Shown here piece by piece: positions 56,486 through 64,000 of a stretch of DNA of 64,000 nt. Source of the DNA: Pseudomonadales bacterium (GTDB lineage: Bacteria > Pseudomonadota > Gammaproteobacteria > Pseudomonadales > Ketobacteraceae); contig JAGUVW010000023.1 of the NCBI GenBank assembly GCA_020062665.1, positions 92,837-156,836 of the forward strand. Direction: 5' to 3'. A program made the position numbers and the translations under genes. The first letter of the stretch is position 1, and each line of letters begins with the position of its first letter. The notes under the pieces were generated by a model. That model was given only the letters and a program-made list of their open reading frames with translations, did no database searches and was not told where the DNA came from.

Positions 56486-59400
56486 GTGGAATTGTCCGCG
56501 GTCATTCTGTTGACCTTCAATTTTCTCTACATCGGCGCCACCCCGGCGTTCTTTTTTCGCAAGGATGGCACGTTCAATCTGATGTGGTTCATCACCGGCC
56601 TGCCCCTGTTTCTGTGGGCGATTCCGTTGTTCGGTGTTTACTGGGGCTATCTGCAGCCAAATCTGTCGTTGGAAAGCGAACTCTACACCAGTCTGAAAAC
56701 CATCGGCGTGGTGCTGAGTTGCGGCTCGATCGCGCTGATCTCGCTCACCATCGGCACCCATCGTGTTCCACTGGCTTTGTGGCACCAGGACAATGACGCG
56801 CCCCGCAGCATTGTCACCTGGGGCGCCTATCGCTTTATCCGCCATCCGTTCTACACATCGTTCATCCTCGCCCATACCGCGACGTTGCTGATCGTGCCGC
56901 ACTGGTTCCAGTTGCTATTGCTGGCGTACCAGATTCTGATCCTGAATCACACCGCAGCGCGGGAAGAACGCAACCTGAGTCAGTCCAGTTTCGGCGCCGA
57001 GTACCGCGAGTTCATCGCCCGCACCGGCCGCTTTGTGCCAAAGTTCCGGCCCGCCGCCTTCATGGAAACCTATCTGATCTGGGTCACACAGTATCGTCAT
57101 CTGGTGCTTGGCCTGCTGGCCGGCTTCACCGTTTTCTTCAGCCTGTTCCTGGTGAACATCGGCATTAATGCGACGCCCTATTTCATCTCGCCGGATCATC
57201 CTGTGCGCGTCACCGAAAAAGACATCAAGGGCATCTTCACCAACACGGAAGAACAGGCCTTCGTGGCCCTGATCGATGAACAGAATGGTGTGTTCACTGC
57301 GGACAATCTGGCGCTGGTACAACGGCTCACCGGCGCGCTGGAACGGATTTCGCTGACCGACGACGGTGACCTGAAACAGCTACAAACCCTGACCGAAAAG
57401 GATGCCACCGCGCAAGCCATCGTGGCACGCATTGCCGAGAACGGCATCGGTGTCGAGGATGTGGAACCGTTGCGCGAACTGGTAGCGCACGGCAAGACGC
57501 ACAACAGTCTCTCGTCACGCCAGATCGACCGGATCGAGCAGATCATCGTGAAAGCACGGCCAGTGAAGCGCGTGCGCAGCCTGTTCACCGTGGAAGACAT
57601 CCGTGTGAATGGCGACGATCTGGAAATCGATTCCCTGATCAAGGACATTCCCTCCGACAGCGCCGGCCTGCTGGCACTGCAACAGCATATTCTGGACAAT
57701 CCCCTGCTGGTGGGCGTGATCGTGTCCGTCGATGGCAAGGCCACCAATCTGCAGGTGGAACTGAATGTGGCCGAAGATGATTCACCGAGCATGCAGGCCG
57801 TGTACGCCGCCATCGAGCAATTGCTGGCAGAAACCGGCGGCGACGCCCAGCTGCATTTTTCCGGCCCGCCCATGGTGACCGCGCAGATCGCGCAGATCAT
57901 CCAGCAGGACAACATGCTGTTCTTCCCACTGGTGTCCACGGTGATCTGCTTGATTCTTTTCATCAGCTTCCGCCGGGTGCAAGGCGTGGTGCTACCGATG
58001 GTGGTGTGCACGCTGTCCACGCTGTGGACGCTGGGATTCATGGCCATGTTCGGTGTGGATCTGAATATCGTCACCGCCAGCCTGCCGGTGTTCCTGATGA
58101 CCATCGCAGTGGCGGATTCGATTCACTATCTGACGGAATATTACAGCCAGCTGCAACGTCACAATCCGGTGGATGCTGCCAAGGAAGCGCTGCGCCATCT
58201 GTTGACGCCCATGCTGATGACCAGCATCACGACTTTTTTCGGTTTCATCGCGCTGTCCTACACCAATCTGGTGTTTGTGCAACAGTTCGGATTGTTTGTA
58301 TCCGTTGGCGTTCTGTTCGCTTTCATCATCAGCGTAACCCTGCTGCCCGCCCTGCTGCCGCTGCTCAAGCAGCCCACTGCTGGCAGCGCGCAGCCCCGCA
58401 ACAGTCTGATGAGCGCTGTGGATGGCATTTTTTCCGGCGTGTTCCGCGCGCTTGGCAAAGCACCGGCGGTGGTGCTGGCGGCCACACTGGCACTGATTGC
58501 CGGTGCTGGCTATGTGTCCCGTGACCTGCATGTGGACAACCACAATATAGTGCAGTTTTCTGAGGATTCCCGTATCCGCCAGGACGACGCCATCCTGAAC
58601 CGGTATTTCGGTGGCACCGTGCCCATCAACGTCTGGTTCAGCGCGGCGGACGCACGTCGCTTCACCCAGCCCGACGTGATCAAGGCCATGGATCTGATCG
58701 CCCAGCGCTTTGAACAGCACGACATCATCGGCTACGTGGGCTCGCCCAGCAATCTGGTGAAGCGTATTCATCAATTGCTGAACAATACGGACTACACGCT
58801 GCCAGATGACATGACGCCGGAACTGGTGGCGCAGTATTTCCTGCTGTATGAAAACGGCAACGGCCAGGAGATCCGCGACTCCCTCGATGACAATTATCAG
58901 AACGCGCGCCTGGTGGCATTGTCCCACACCGACCAGTCGTCGAAAGTGCGCGCCGTGGTGGAAGATGTCAGGGCCTATGCGCAGAGTGTTTTGCCGCAGG
59001 ATGTGAAGATCCAGTTCGCCGGCTTCGGCCAGATCATGGTGGCCAGCACCGACGAAATCGTGAATGGTCAGATCAGCAGCCTGCTGATCGCCTGTGTGCT
59101 GATCACCGCTGTGATGATCCTGCTGTTCCGCTCCTGGCTGGCTGGCCTGATCAGCATCATTCCCCTGGGCCTCACCATTCTGATCAATTTCGCGACCCTG
59201 GATTTACTCGGCCTGGAAATCGACATCGGCACGGCGTTGATCGCTGGCATCGTGTTCGGCATCGGTGTGGACTACGCCATTCACCTGCTGTCCAGAATCA
59301 AGCGGGCCAGTAACGATGGTCAACCGCTGATGCAAGCCATCACCAGCGCGGTGAGCAACGTGTCCTGGCCCATCATGGTGAACTCCGTGAGCCTGGCGTT

Positions 59401-59554
59401 GGGCTTCAGCGTGCTGGCGGCGTCCCACTACGGCTCCACCGGCCGCCTGGGTTTGCTGATCGCCGCCACCATGATCGTGTGCGCGCTGCTGACGCTGATC
59501 GTATTGCCCGTGCTGGTGAAACTGTTCAAGCCCAAGGCGCTGATTCAGGACTGA
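56486..59554 (+). CDS. Fusion of isoprenylcysteine-methyltransferase-like domain with MMPL/RND transporter
   Basis: A 1022-residue protein starting at GTG 56486 with AAGGAG nearby. Residues 1-190 form a membrane domain with the ICMT/phospholipid-methyltransferase signature: YRFIRHPFY (115-123), AREERNL (158-164) and FGAEYREFIARTGRFVP (169-185). From about 205 onward it is an MMPL/RND exporter with two periplasmic loops and 12 helices. The intramembrane acids expected of the family appear in VADSIHYLTEYY and GIGVDYAIHLL. Such exporters move lipids and fatty-acid-derived compounds. The fusion suggests methylation coupled to export, which is inference. It lies downstream of the ligase in one operon. 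Confidence 0.85.
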   Translation: MELSAVILLTFNFLYIGATPAFFFRKDGTFNLMWFITGLPLFLWAIPLFGVYWGYLQPNLSLESELYTSLKTIGVVLSCGSIALISLTIGTHRVPLALWHQDNDAPRSIVTWGAYRFIRHPFYTSFILAHTATLLIVPHWFQLLLLAYQILILNHTAAREERNLSQSSFGAEYREFIARTGRFVPKFRPAAFMETYLIWVTQYRHLVLGLLAGFTVFFSLFLVNIGINATPYFISPDHPVRVTEKDIKGIFTNTEEQAFVALIDEQNGVFTADNLALVQRLTGALERISLTDDGDLKQLQTLTEKDATAQAIVARIAENGIGVEDVEPLRELVAHGKTHNSLSSRQIDRIEQIIVKARPVKRVRSLFTVEDIRVNGDDLEIDSLIKDIPSDSAGLLALQQHILDNPLLVGVIVSVDGKATNLQVELNVAEDDSPSMQAVYAAIEQLLAETGGDAQLHFSGPPMVTAQIAQIIQQDNMLFFPLVSTVICLILFISFRRVQGVVLPMVVCTLSTLWTLGFMAMFGVDLNIVTASLPVFLMTIAVADSIHYLTEYYSQLQRHNPVDAAKEALRHLLTPMLMTSITTFFGFIALSYTNLVFVQQFGLFVSVGVLFAFIISVTLLPALLPLLKQPTAGSAQPRNSLMSAVDGIFSGVFRALGKAPAVVLAATLALIAGAGYVSRDLHVDNHNIVQFSEDSRIRQDDAILNRYFGGTVPINVWFSAADARRFTQPDVIKAMDLIAQRFEQHDIIGYVGSPSNLVKRIHQLLNNTDYTLPDDMTPELVAQYFLLYENGNGQEIRDSLDDNYQNARLVALSHTDQSSKVRAVVEDVRAYAQSVLPQDVKIQFAGFGQIMVASTDEIVNGQISSLLIACVLITAVMILLFRSWLAGLISIIPLGLTILINFATLDLLGLEIDIGTALIAGIVFGIGVDYAIHLLSRIKRASNDGQPLMQAITSAVSNVSWPIMVNSVSLALGFSVLAASHYGSTGRLGLLIAATMIVCALLTLIVLPVLVKLFKPKALIQD

Positions 59555-59586
59555 GTCGGAACTTCACTTCAGATCTGATCGCCTCT

Positions 59587-59614
59587 GCCGGGCTGGCTGT
59601 AACAGCAGCCCGGC
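59587..59614 (+). terminator. Strong hairpin after the fusion transporter
   Basis: GCCGGGCTG (59587-59595) pairs perfectly with CAGCCCGGC (59606-59614), 32 bp after the stop codon. The following CATTTCCC is only weakly T-rich. It probably marks the right end of the cluster transcript. Confidence 0.55.
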
Positions 59615-59695
59615 CATTTCCCTGATGACGACCGGCCGTACCGGGGCCATTGCTGTCACCGTAACACGGCCAAGCTCGCGCACCTCCGCAGTGTG

Positions 59696-59701
59696 TATAA
59701 T
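59696..59701 (+). promoter_or_regulatory. Candidate -10 box for the RegB/RegA-like genes
   Basis: TATAAT at 59696-59701 matches the sigma-70 -10 consensus exactly, about 93 nt before the kinase ATG. The region 17 bp upstream does not resemble TTGACA, so the promoter may rely on an activator. Confidence 0.45.
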
Positions 59702-59794
59702 GACCAGAATCCCGAATGACTGACGCCGCTCCAGCACCCGCCGCGAGCGTGTCGGCCCTGGCTTCGTCTGCACGGTAACTCCCTGGTCGCATCG

Positions 59795-61093
59795 ATGAAA
59801 CAATCTGCCGCGCCGGCCACTTCCGCCGGTGCTTCTTCCCACTGGCTGCAGCAGTCCCTGCAGCTCAACAGCCTGCGTTACCTGGCCTGGTACATGGGCA
59901 TTTTGCTGCTGGTGATGATCATCACCAGCCTGGCACTGGAATCGCAAACGCTGGAGTTGCCGCCACGGATTTACTGGCTGCTGATACCCTCGCAGGCACT
60001 GCTGGCACTGGCGACCTTCGTGGCCTCGCGCCGGCGTCAACGGGTGAGCGTGGCGTTGTATCTGTCGCTGCTGCTGGGTTCCATCGCGTTGCTGGACTGG
60101 TATCTGTTCGACGCCGGCGGCCACACCAATCCGCTGATTTCCCTGCTGCTGGTGCCGCTGGCCATGAGCGCCGCGCTGCTGGGCTGGCAGGCCACCGGAT
60201 TCGTCGCCTTGGTGGTGCTGCTGTCCTATTCCGTGCTCACCCAGTATTTCATTCCACTGGGCCATCACCACCATCATCACAACGACCAGTTCATGCAGCT
60301 GCATCTGGTGGGCATGTGGCTGACGTTTCTGGTGTCGGTGCTGTTGATACTGGGACTGGTGCTGCCGCTGGCGCTGTCGTCCCGCGCGCAGCAGAAACTC
60401 ATCGCGCAGCAGCAGGAAAAAATGCTGCAGGACGAACGCCTGATCGCCATGGCCACCTTCGCCGCCAGCGCTGCGCACAAGCTGGGTACGCCGCTGTCCA
60501 CCCTCGCCGTGCTCACCGACGATCTGCGCAACGATCTGGCGGATCAACCGGCACTGCAGGCAGATCTGGATACCATGCTGCAGCAGATCCAGGTGTGCAA
60601 AGCCACGCTGCACGACATGATGCGGCGCGCCGACAACCTGCGTCACAACGTGCAACAGCCGCTGGCACTCGACGCACTGGTGGAACAGCTGCGCCAGCAA
60701 TTCAACCTGCTGCATCCGGCGCGCTCGCTGCAACTGGACACCACACCCATTCCCGGTGCTGCCGTGCAAGGTGACGAAACCCTGGAACTGGCGCTGCTCA
60801 ATCTGCTCGACAACGCAGCACGGGAAAGTCGTACCGATCCGCGCCTGTCCCTGCGGCAGGAAGGCAATCGCATCTGCATCCGCATTCACGACGACGGCCC
60901 CGGTATTCCCGACCTCATCCGCCGCCAGTTGGGGGAACCCTTCAACACCAGCCGCGAAGACGGCCTGGGGCTGGGACTGTTCCTGTCGCACACCACCATC
61001 AACCGCCTCGGCGGCACCCTGCGCCTGCTGTCGAGCGAACAGGGCACCATCACCGAAGTGTGGCTGCCTTTGCACGGGAGCAACATCGGATGA
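59795..61093 (+). CDS. Redox-type sensor histidine kinase (RegB/PrrB/RoxS family)
   Basis: A 432-residue kinase with six N-terminal membrane helices. GGHTNPLISLLLVPLAM corresponds to the quinone-sensing GGxxNPF motif of RegB, and ASAAHKLGTPLSTLAVL contains the phospho-acceptor His. The ATPase domain shows LLNLLDNAARES and GLGLGLFLSHTTINRLGG. A run of six consecutive His codons lies at 60263-60280 in the last extramembrane loop. RegB-type kinases respond to the oxidation state of the respiratory chain. It overlaps the response regulator gene as ATGA. It need not belong to the biosynthetic cluster. Confidence 0.88.
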   Translation: MKQSAAPATSAGASSHWLQQSLQLNSLRYLAWYMGILLLVMIITSLALESQTLELPPRIYWLLIPSQALLALATFVASRRRQRVSVALYLSLLLGSIALLDWYLFDAGGHTNPLISLLLVPLAMSAALLGWQATGFVALVVLLSYSVLTQYFIPLGHHHHHHNDQFMQLHLVGMWLTFLVSVLLILGLVLPLALSSRAQQKLIAQQQEKMLQDERLIAMATFAASAAHKLGTPLSTLAVLTDDLRNDLADQPALQADLDTMLQQIQVCKATLHDMMRRADNLRHNVQQPLALDALVEQLRQQFNLLHPARSLQLDTTPIPGAAVQGDETLELALLNLLDNAARESRTDPRLSLRQEGNRICIRIHDDGPGIPDLIRRQLGEPFNTSREDGLGLGLFLSHTTINRLGGTLRLLSSEQGTITEVWLPLHGSNIG

Positions 61094-61641
61094 AGCGCAC
61101 TGCCCTGAATCTTCTGCTGGTGGACGACGACAGCCTGTTCACCACCACCCTGTCACGCTCACTGCAAAAGCGTGGGCTGTCCGTGCACTGTGCGGCCAAT
61201 ACCAGCACCACGCTGGCGGCGTTGCAGGATCACAGCTTCGATCTCATCCTGCTGGATCTGAACCTGGACGGCGAAAGCGGCCTGAAACTGCTGCAAGCCA
61301 TCCTGCAGCAGCAGCCGGACGCGCGGGTGGTGATGCTCACCGCCTATGCCAGCGTTGCCACGGCGGTGGACGCCATCAAGCGCGGCGCGGAAAACTACCT
61401 GTGCAAGCCGGTGACTGCCAGCGACATCGCTGCATTGCTGGAAGAAAAAGAGCAGCCGAATGAAACGGAGGACAGCAGCGATGTCAGCGACACCCATCTG
61501 TCGGTGGATCGTCTGGAATGGGAACATCTGCAGCGGGTGCTGCTGGAACACAACGGCAATATTTCCGCCACTGCGCGGGAGCTCAACATGCACCGGCGCA
61601 CCCTGCAGCGCAAACTGCAGAAGCGGCCGGTGAACCGCTGA
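61090..61641 (+). CDS. Response regulator (RegA/PrrA/RoxR family)
   Basis: A 183-residue regulator: receiver domain with acidic pocket (VDDD), phospho-acceptor Asp in ILLDLNLDGESG and Lys of LCKPV, and a C-terminal Fis-like helix-turn-helix EHNGNISATARELNMHRRTLQRKLQKR almost identical to the RegA/ActR/PrrA DNA-binding domain. The ATG overlaps the kinase stop (ATGA). It is the partner of the upstream kinase and typically controls respiration, redox and carbon metabolism genes. Confidence 0.9.
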   Translation: MKRTALNLLLVDDDSLFTTTLSRSLQKRGLSVHCAANTSTTLAALQDHSFDLILLDLNLDGESGLKLLQAILQQQPDARVVMLTAYASVATAVDAIKRGAENYLCKPVTASDIAALLEEKEQPNETEDSSDVSDTHLSVDRLEWEHLQRVLLEHNGNISATARELNMHRRTLQRKLQKRPVNR

Positions 61642-61659
61642 AAAAATTCACTCCACCAT

Positions 61660-64000
61660 TCAGTTGGCCAGACGCGCAATGGCATCGCGCGCCAGCGCAT
61701 CATCACCTGCCAGCAACGACCGCAGCAGCGCCGGCAATTCGGGGTGGCGCAGCAGGGAAAAATGGTCGCAGTCATGCAGCACCACCCGCTGCAAATGTGC
61801 ATGCCCGGCATCGCGCATCACCCGTCCGGCCTCCGCAGCAATCAGCACCGGCGTCCAGCGACAGGATTGCAGCGGCCGTGCCGGATAGGCCTCCATCAGC
61901 TCGCGCCAGTGCGCCACATAAAGGCAGAAGTCCTCCACCTCATCATGCTGGATATTGCCATCGCCATGATGGCGCAACAATTCCGCCACCCGATCCTGCT
62001 GGGCTTCAGCAGAGGCATCTGCGACCGCCAGCAGCTGCAGGATCAGGGCTGGCAACTGGCGGTGGACAACACCCAGTCGCACGTGCGCGAACAGCCCCAG
62101 CGCCAGCACCCAATCGCGCCGCTCATGCTGATACAGACGCTGCAGAGTGTCATCCGGCAATCCCTGCAACGACAGCCACGCCTGGGGCAGGAAGGGATCA
62201 CGATCCAGCAGCACGACACGCTGAACCTCGGTGCCGCGCTGCTGCAGTTGCTGCGCCAGTTCCCACGCCAGCACCGCGCCAGAGGAATAGCCCAGCAGGC
62301 TGCAAACGGGCGGCAGTTCCTCCAGCTGCTGCAGATAGAACGCGCAGGTGCTTTCGATGCTGTGAGCCGGCACTTCCGACGTCAACGCCAGGCCGAACGC
62401 CGGCTGGTTGAGTGACTGCACCAGCGGCACGAACGGTTGCAAGGCGCCACCGGTACCGGGCAGCACCAGCAGCGGCACACCACCGCCGATCCCGTTGAGT
62501 GGCACAAATACCTCTGCCGCAAACCGCTGGCGCTCATCGCTGATCGGACAGATGTAGCCCAGCGACTGCGCCAACCTGCGCGTGGCGGTCGACACCGCAT
62601 GTACAGGAGCGGGCAACGCCACGTCAGAACAAGCGCCGCTGTCGCGCTGCGCGCAACGGGAATCGTCACCCGGCTGCAACATGCGCGCATCGAACGGCAG
62701 ATCCAGCGTCTGGCACACATGGCGCAGCGTCGTGTCGCTGTCGTTCCGCAGTTCTTCAAAACGCAGTTCATGCACGGCAAGCGCGGGATGACGCTGGCGA
62801 AATGCCAGCAGGGTCTGATGCGTGCGATGCCAGAGCGTATCCACCAGCGCATGCAGCTTGAGATCCAGCCAGTCGCTGTGCGCATCCGCACTGTTCTGCG
62901 CATCGCGCTGGAACGCTGCCTGCTTCAGCCATGCCTTGCCCGACGCCAGCACGCTGTAGGGATGTCGCAGCAGGTGAACGAAACGCGCATCGGCAAACAG
63001 ATCCCCCGCCCGTTCCAGCACTACATCATGCAGCGCGTATGTCGTGCCCAGATCCACCAGGATGCGCGGGTAGCATTTTTCCTGCAGCAAGCGGTACACC
63101 TGCAGGATCGGCATCTGCAGCGCCTTCCATTGCCGCAGCAACGCAGTCGCGCCAGCATTGTCCAGTTGCCACAGATCCTGCACGGCACTCACCAGGCCAT
63201 CATCCGCGGTCAGCTGCTGGCGCAACGCGTGTTCGCGCTCGCGCAGGTGGGTGAAAGGCAACAGGTGCAAACCCGGAGCGACATACAGCTGCGGATGACG
63301 GTTGAGCATGGAACCAATGAGCGACGCGCCATGACACAGACTGGCGATGACGAAGATCACCGGCAGCGGATTTTTTTCTGCCGCCGCAAACCAGTGCCGG
63401 GGATGAATGTTGTCGGGATGCAGGCCTGCCAGCCGCTGGAAATCCGTCGTGCGCAGATCCTGCTGTGATGAAGCGGCGGCGCCACGGGCCGGCGCTGCCG
63501 CCTGAATGAACTCGACGAGCTGACGCGGCCGCGCCAGGCGATCATCCAGTCCCAGATTGTCGATGTCCACCCCGGTACGACGGCGCAGCTGCTGGCGCAG
63601 GGCGAGCAGGGTAATGGAATCCAGATCCAGCAGATCGGCGTCGGGGTCGAACGGCAGATCCGGCACTTCTTCCTGCCAGATGCGCTCCAGCGTGGCCAGA
63701 TCGAATTTTCCGTCCTGCAGCGGCGCCGGTGCCGACGCTACAGGCATGGGGGCCACAGTCTCGACCCAGTAGCGCTCGCCAGCAAACGGATAAGACGGCA
63801 GCGGCATTTTTTGCAGCGGGCGGGCATAGAACGCAGCCCAATCCACGGCCGCGCCTGCCAGCCAGTCCTGCACTGGCTGCACCAGCGCGGCAGGCAGTTC
63901 CGTCGTGTCCAGCGTCACAGCGGGATGCCAGTGTTCCAGCTGGTGGCAGGCATCGTCGACATCCCGCACCCACAACGCCAGTCGCACCGGCAACCCGGCG
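61660..64000 (-). CDS. Polyketide synthase C-terminus: ACP - sulfotransferase-like - thioesterase, partial
   Basis: The gene enters from the right edge, so the KS and other N-terminal domains are missing; 779 residues are visible. Numbering from the codon at 63993: a post-KS/AT linker ends with MPLPSYPFAGERYW (63-76). An ACP has Ser126 in LLDLDSITLL. A sulfotransferase-like domain spans about 195-480, with the 3'-PAPS-type segment FVHLLRHPYSVLASG (338-352). A thioesterase has Ser570 in GYSSG and a likely catalytic His744. ACP-ST-TE is the order of CurM and cyanobacterial olefin synthases, which sulfonate a beta-hydroxyl and eliminate to a terminal alkene. The usual 5' loop RSGST here reads CHGAS, and nearby Glu and Lys are also missing. 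Confidence 0.85.
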   Translation of the reverse strand, partial: AGLPVRLALWVRDVDDACHQLEHWHPAVTLDTTELPAALVQPVQDWLAGAAVDWAAFYARPLQKMPLPSYPFAGERYWVETVAPMPVASAPAPLQDGKFDLATLERIWQEEVPDLPFDPDADLLDLDSITLLALRQQLRRRTGVDIDNLGLDDRLARPRQLVEFIQAAAPARGAAASSQQDLRTTDFQRLAGLHPDNIHPRHWFAAAEKNPLPVIFVIASLCHGASLIGSMLNRHPQLYVAPGLHLLPFTHLREREHALRQQLTADDGLVSAVQDLWQLDNAGATALLRQWKALQMPILQVYRLLQEKCYPRILVDLGTTYALHDVVLERAGDLFADARFVHLLRHPYSVLASGKAWLKQAAFQRDAQNSADAHSDWLDLKLHALVDTLWHRTHQTLLAFRQRHPALAVHELRFEELRNDSDTTLRHVCQTLDLPFDARMLQPGDDSRCAQRDSGACSDVALPAPVHAVSTATRRLAQSLGYICPISDERQRFAAEVFVPLNGIGGGVPLLVLPGTGGALQPFVPLVQSLNQPAFGLALTSEVPAHSIESTCAFYLQQLEELPPVCSLLGYSSGAVLAWELAQQLQQRGTEVQRVVLLDRDPFLPQAWLSLQGLPDDTLQRLYQHERRDWVLALGLFAHVRLGVVHRQLPALILQLLAVADASAEAQQDRVAELLRHHGDGNIQHDEVEDFCLYVAHWRELMEAYPARPLQSCRWTPVLIAAEAGRVMRDAGHAHLQRVVLHDCDHFSLLRHPELPALLRSLLAGDDALARDAIARLAN

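Larger units (their letters stand above)
44484..59554. other. Putative lipid / lipo-amino-acid biosynthetic gene cluster
   Basis: Genes in this block belong to carrier-protein chemistry: two carrier proteins, a dedicated phosphopantetheinyl transferase, a KAS III-like enzyme, an amino-acid-type adenylation enzyme, a condensation-like acyltransferase, a desaturase, two diiron oxygenase-like proteins, a metal-dependent-hydrolase-family protein, a thioester-reductase-like SDR, an acyl ligase and an MMPL transporter. Ten are in one tightly packed leftward operon. I do not recognise the combination as a described pathway. The left boundary at the adenylation gene and the right boundary at the transporter are inferred from function and from the housekeeping genes on either side. 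Confidence 0.75.

Noticed and set aside
44484..59554. Cluster as a polyyne or olefin (OleABCD) locus
   Set aside because: Only one desaturase and no rubredoxin are present for a polyyne locus. The KAS III-like enzyme, ligase and SDR do not show the ole order, and no OleB-type hydrolase is seen.
60263..60280. His6 run as a sign of vector or tag contamination
   Set aside because: It lies inside a normal kinase gene between membrane helices, with mixed codons and native flanks.

Overview
The window looks like chromosomal DNA of a GC-rich gammaproteobacterium. Markers include argA, putA without a DNA-binding N-terminus, fabV, fadH, an lgt-thyA-folA cluster, RegB/RegA- and PdsS/PdsR-type two-component systems, OmpW- and Lpp-like envelope proteins and LpoB. 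A marine or oil-associated relative such as the Alcanivorax group would fit, but the genus is inference. I see no rRNA, tRNA, insertion sequence, phage or CRISPR array.

Layout. 1-13.4 kb: an acyltransferase 3 cut by the left edge, a stand-alone GspE/PilB-type ATPase, yqhA, a large EF-hand-like protein of unknown function, two chemoreceptors, fadH, and an envelope group made of an Lpp-like alanine-zipper lipoprotein and two L,D-transpeptidases. 13.5-24.4 kb: putA, an SDR / AraC / AhpD-like group, a cytochrome-oxidase-like subunit III/IV pair, argA, a tandem DsbA/HCCA-isomerase-like protein and small periplasmic proteins. 24.5-33.1 kb: outer-membrane block (beta-barrel, DUF748/AsmA-like protein, OmpW-like barrel plus a 1018-aa Ig-like lipoprotein, LpoB). 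33.4-44.5 kb: pdsR-pdsS without a sortase in view, a PilZ protein, a lipoprotein, fabV with a clear terminator, then DUF349-folA-thyA-lgt and an NRDE protein.

44.5-59.6 kb is the most unusual part: a lipid or lipo-amino-acid biosynthesis locus. Ten leftward genes (54352 to 46981) are mostly joined by 1-4 nt stop/start overlaps. They encode a KAS III-like enzyme with altered active-site residues, an AurF-like diiron oxygenase, a carrier protein, a thioester-reductase-like SDR, a phosphopantetheinyl transferase, a ferritin-like diiron protein, a second carrier protein, a fatty acyl desaturase, a metal-dependent-hydrolase-family protein and a condensation-domain-like acyltransferase. A stand-alone amino-acid-type adenylation enzyme and a BASS-family transporter sit beyond its end. 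On the other side of a 375-bp AT-rich region, an acyl-CoA/ACP ligase and a methyltransferase-like/MMPL fusion transporter are read rightwards. The set can plausibly activate, load, desaturate, oxidise, condense, reductively release and export a fatty-acyl product. I do not recognise it as a described cluster.

59.8-64 kb: a RegB/RegA-type redox two-component pair, then the C-terminal end of a polyketide synthase running off the right edge. Its visible order, ACP - sulfotransferase-like - thioesterase, is that of CurM and cyanobacterial olefin synthases, which form terminal alkenes. The sulfotransferase-like domain has lost the usual PAPS-binding residues.
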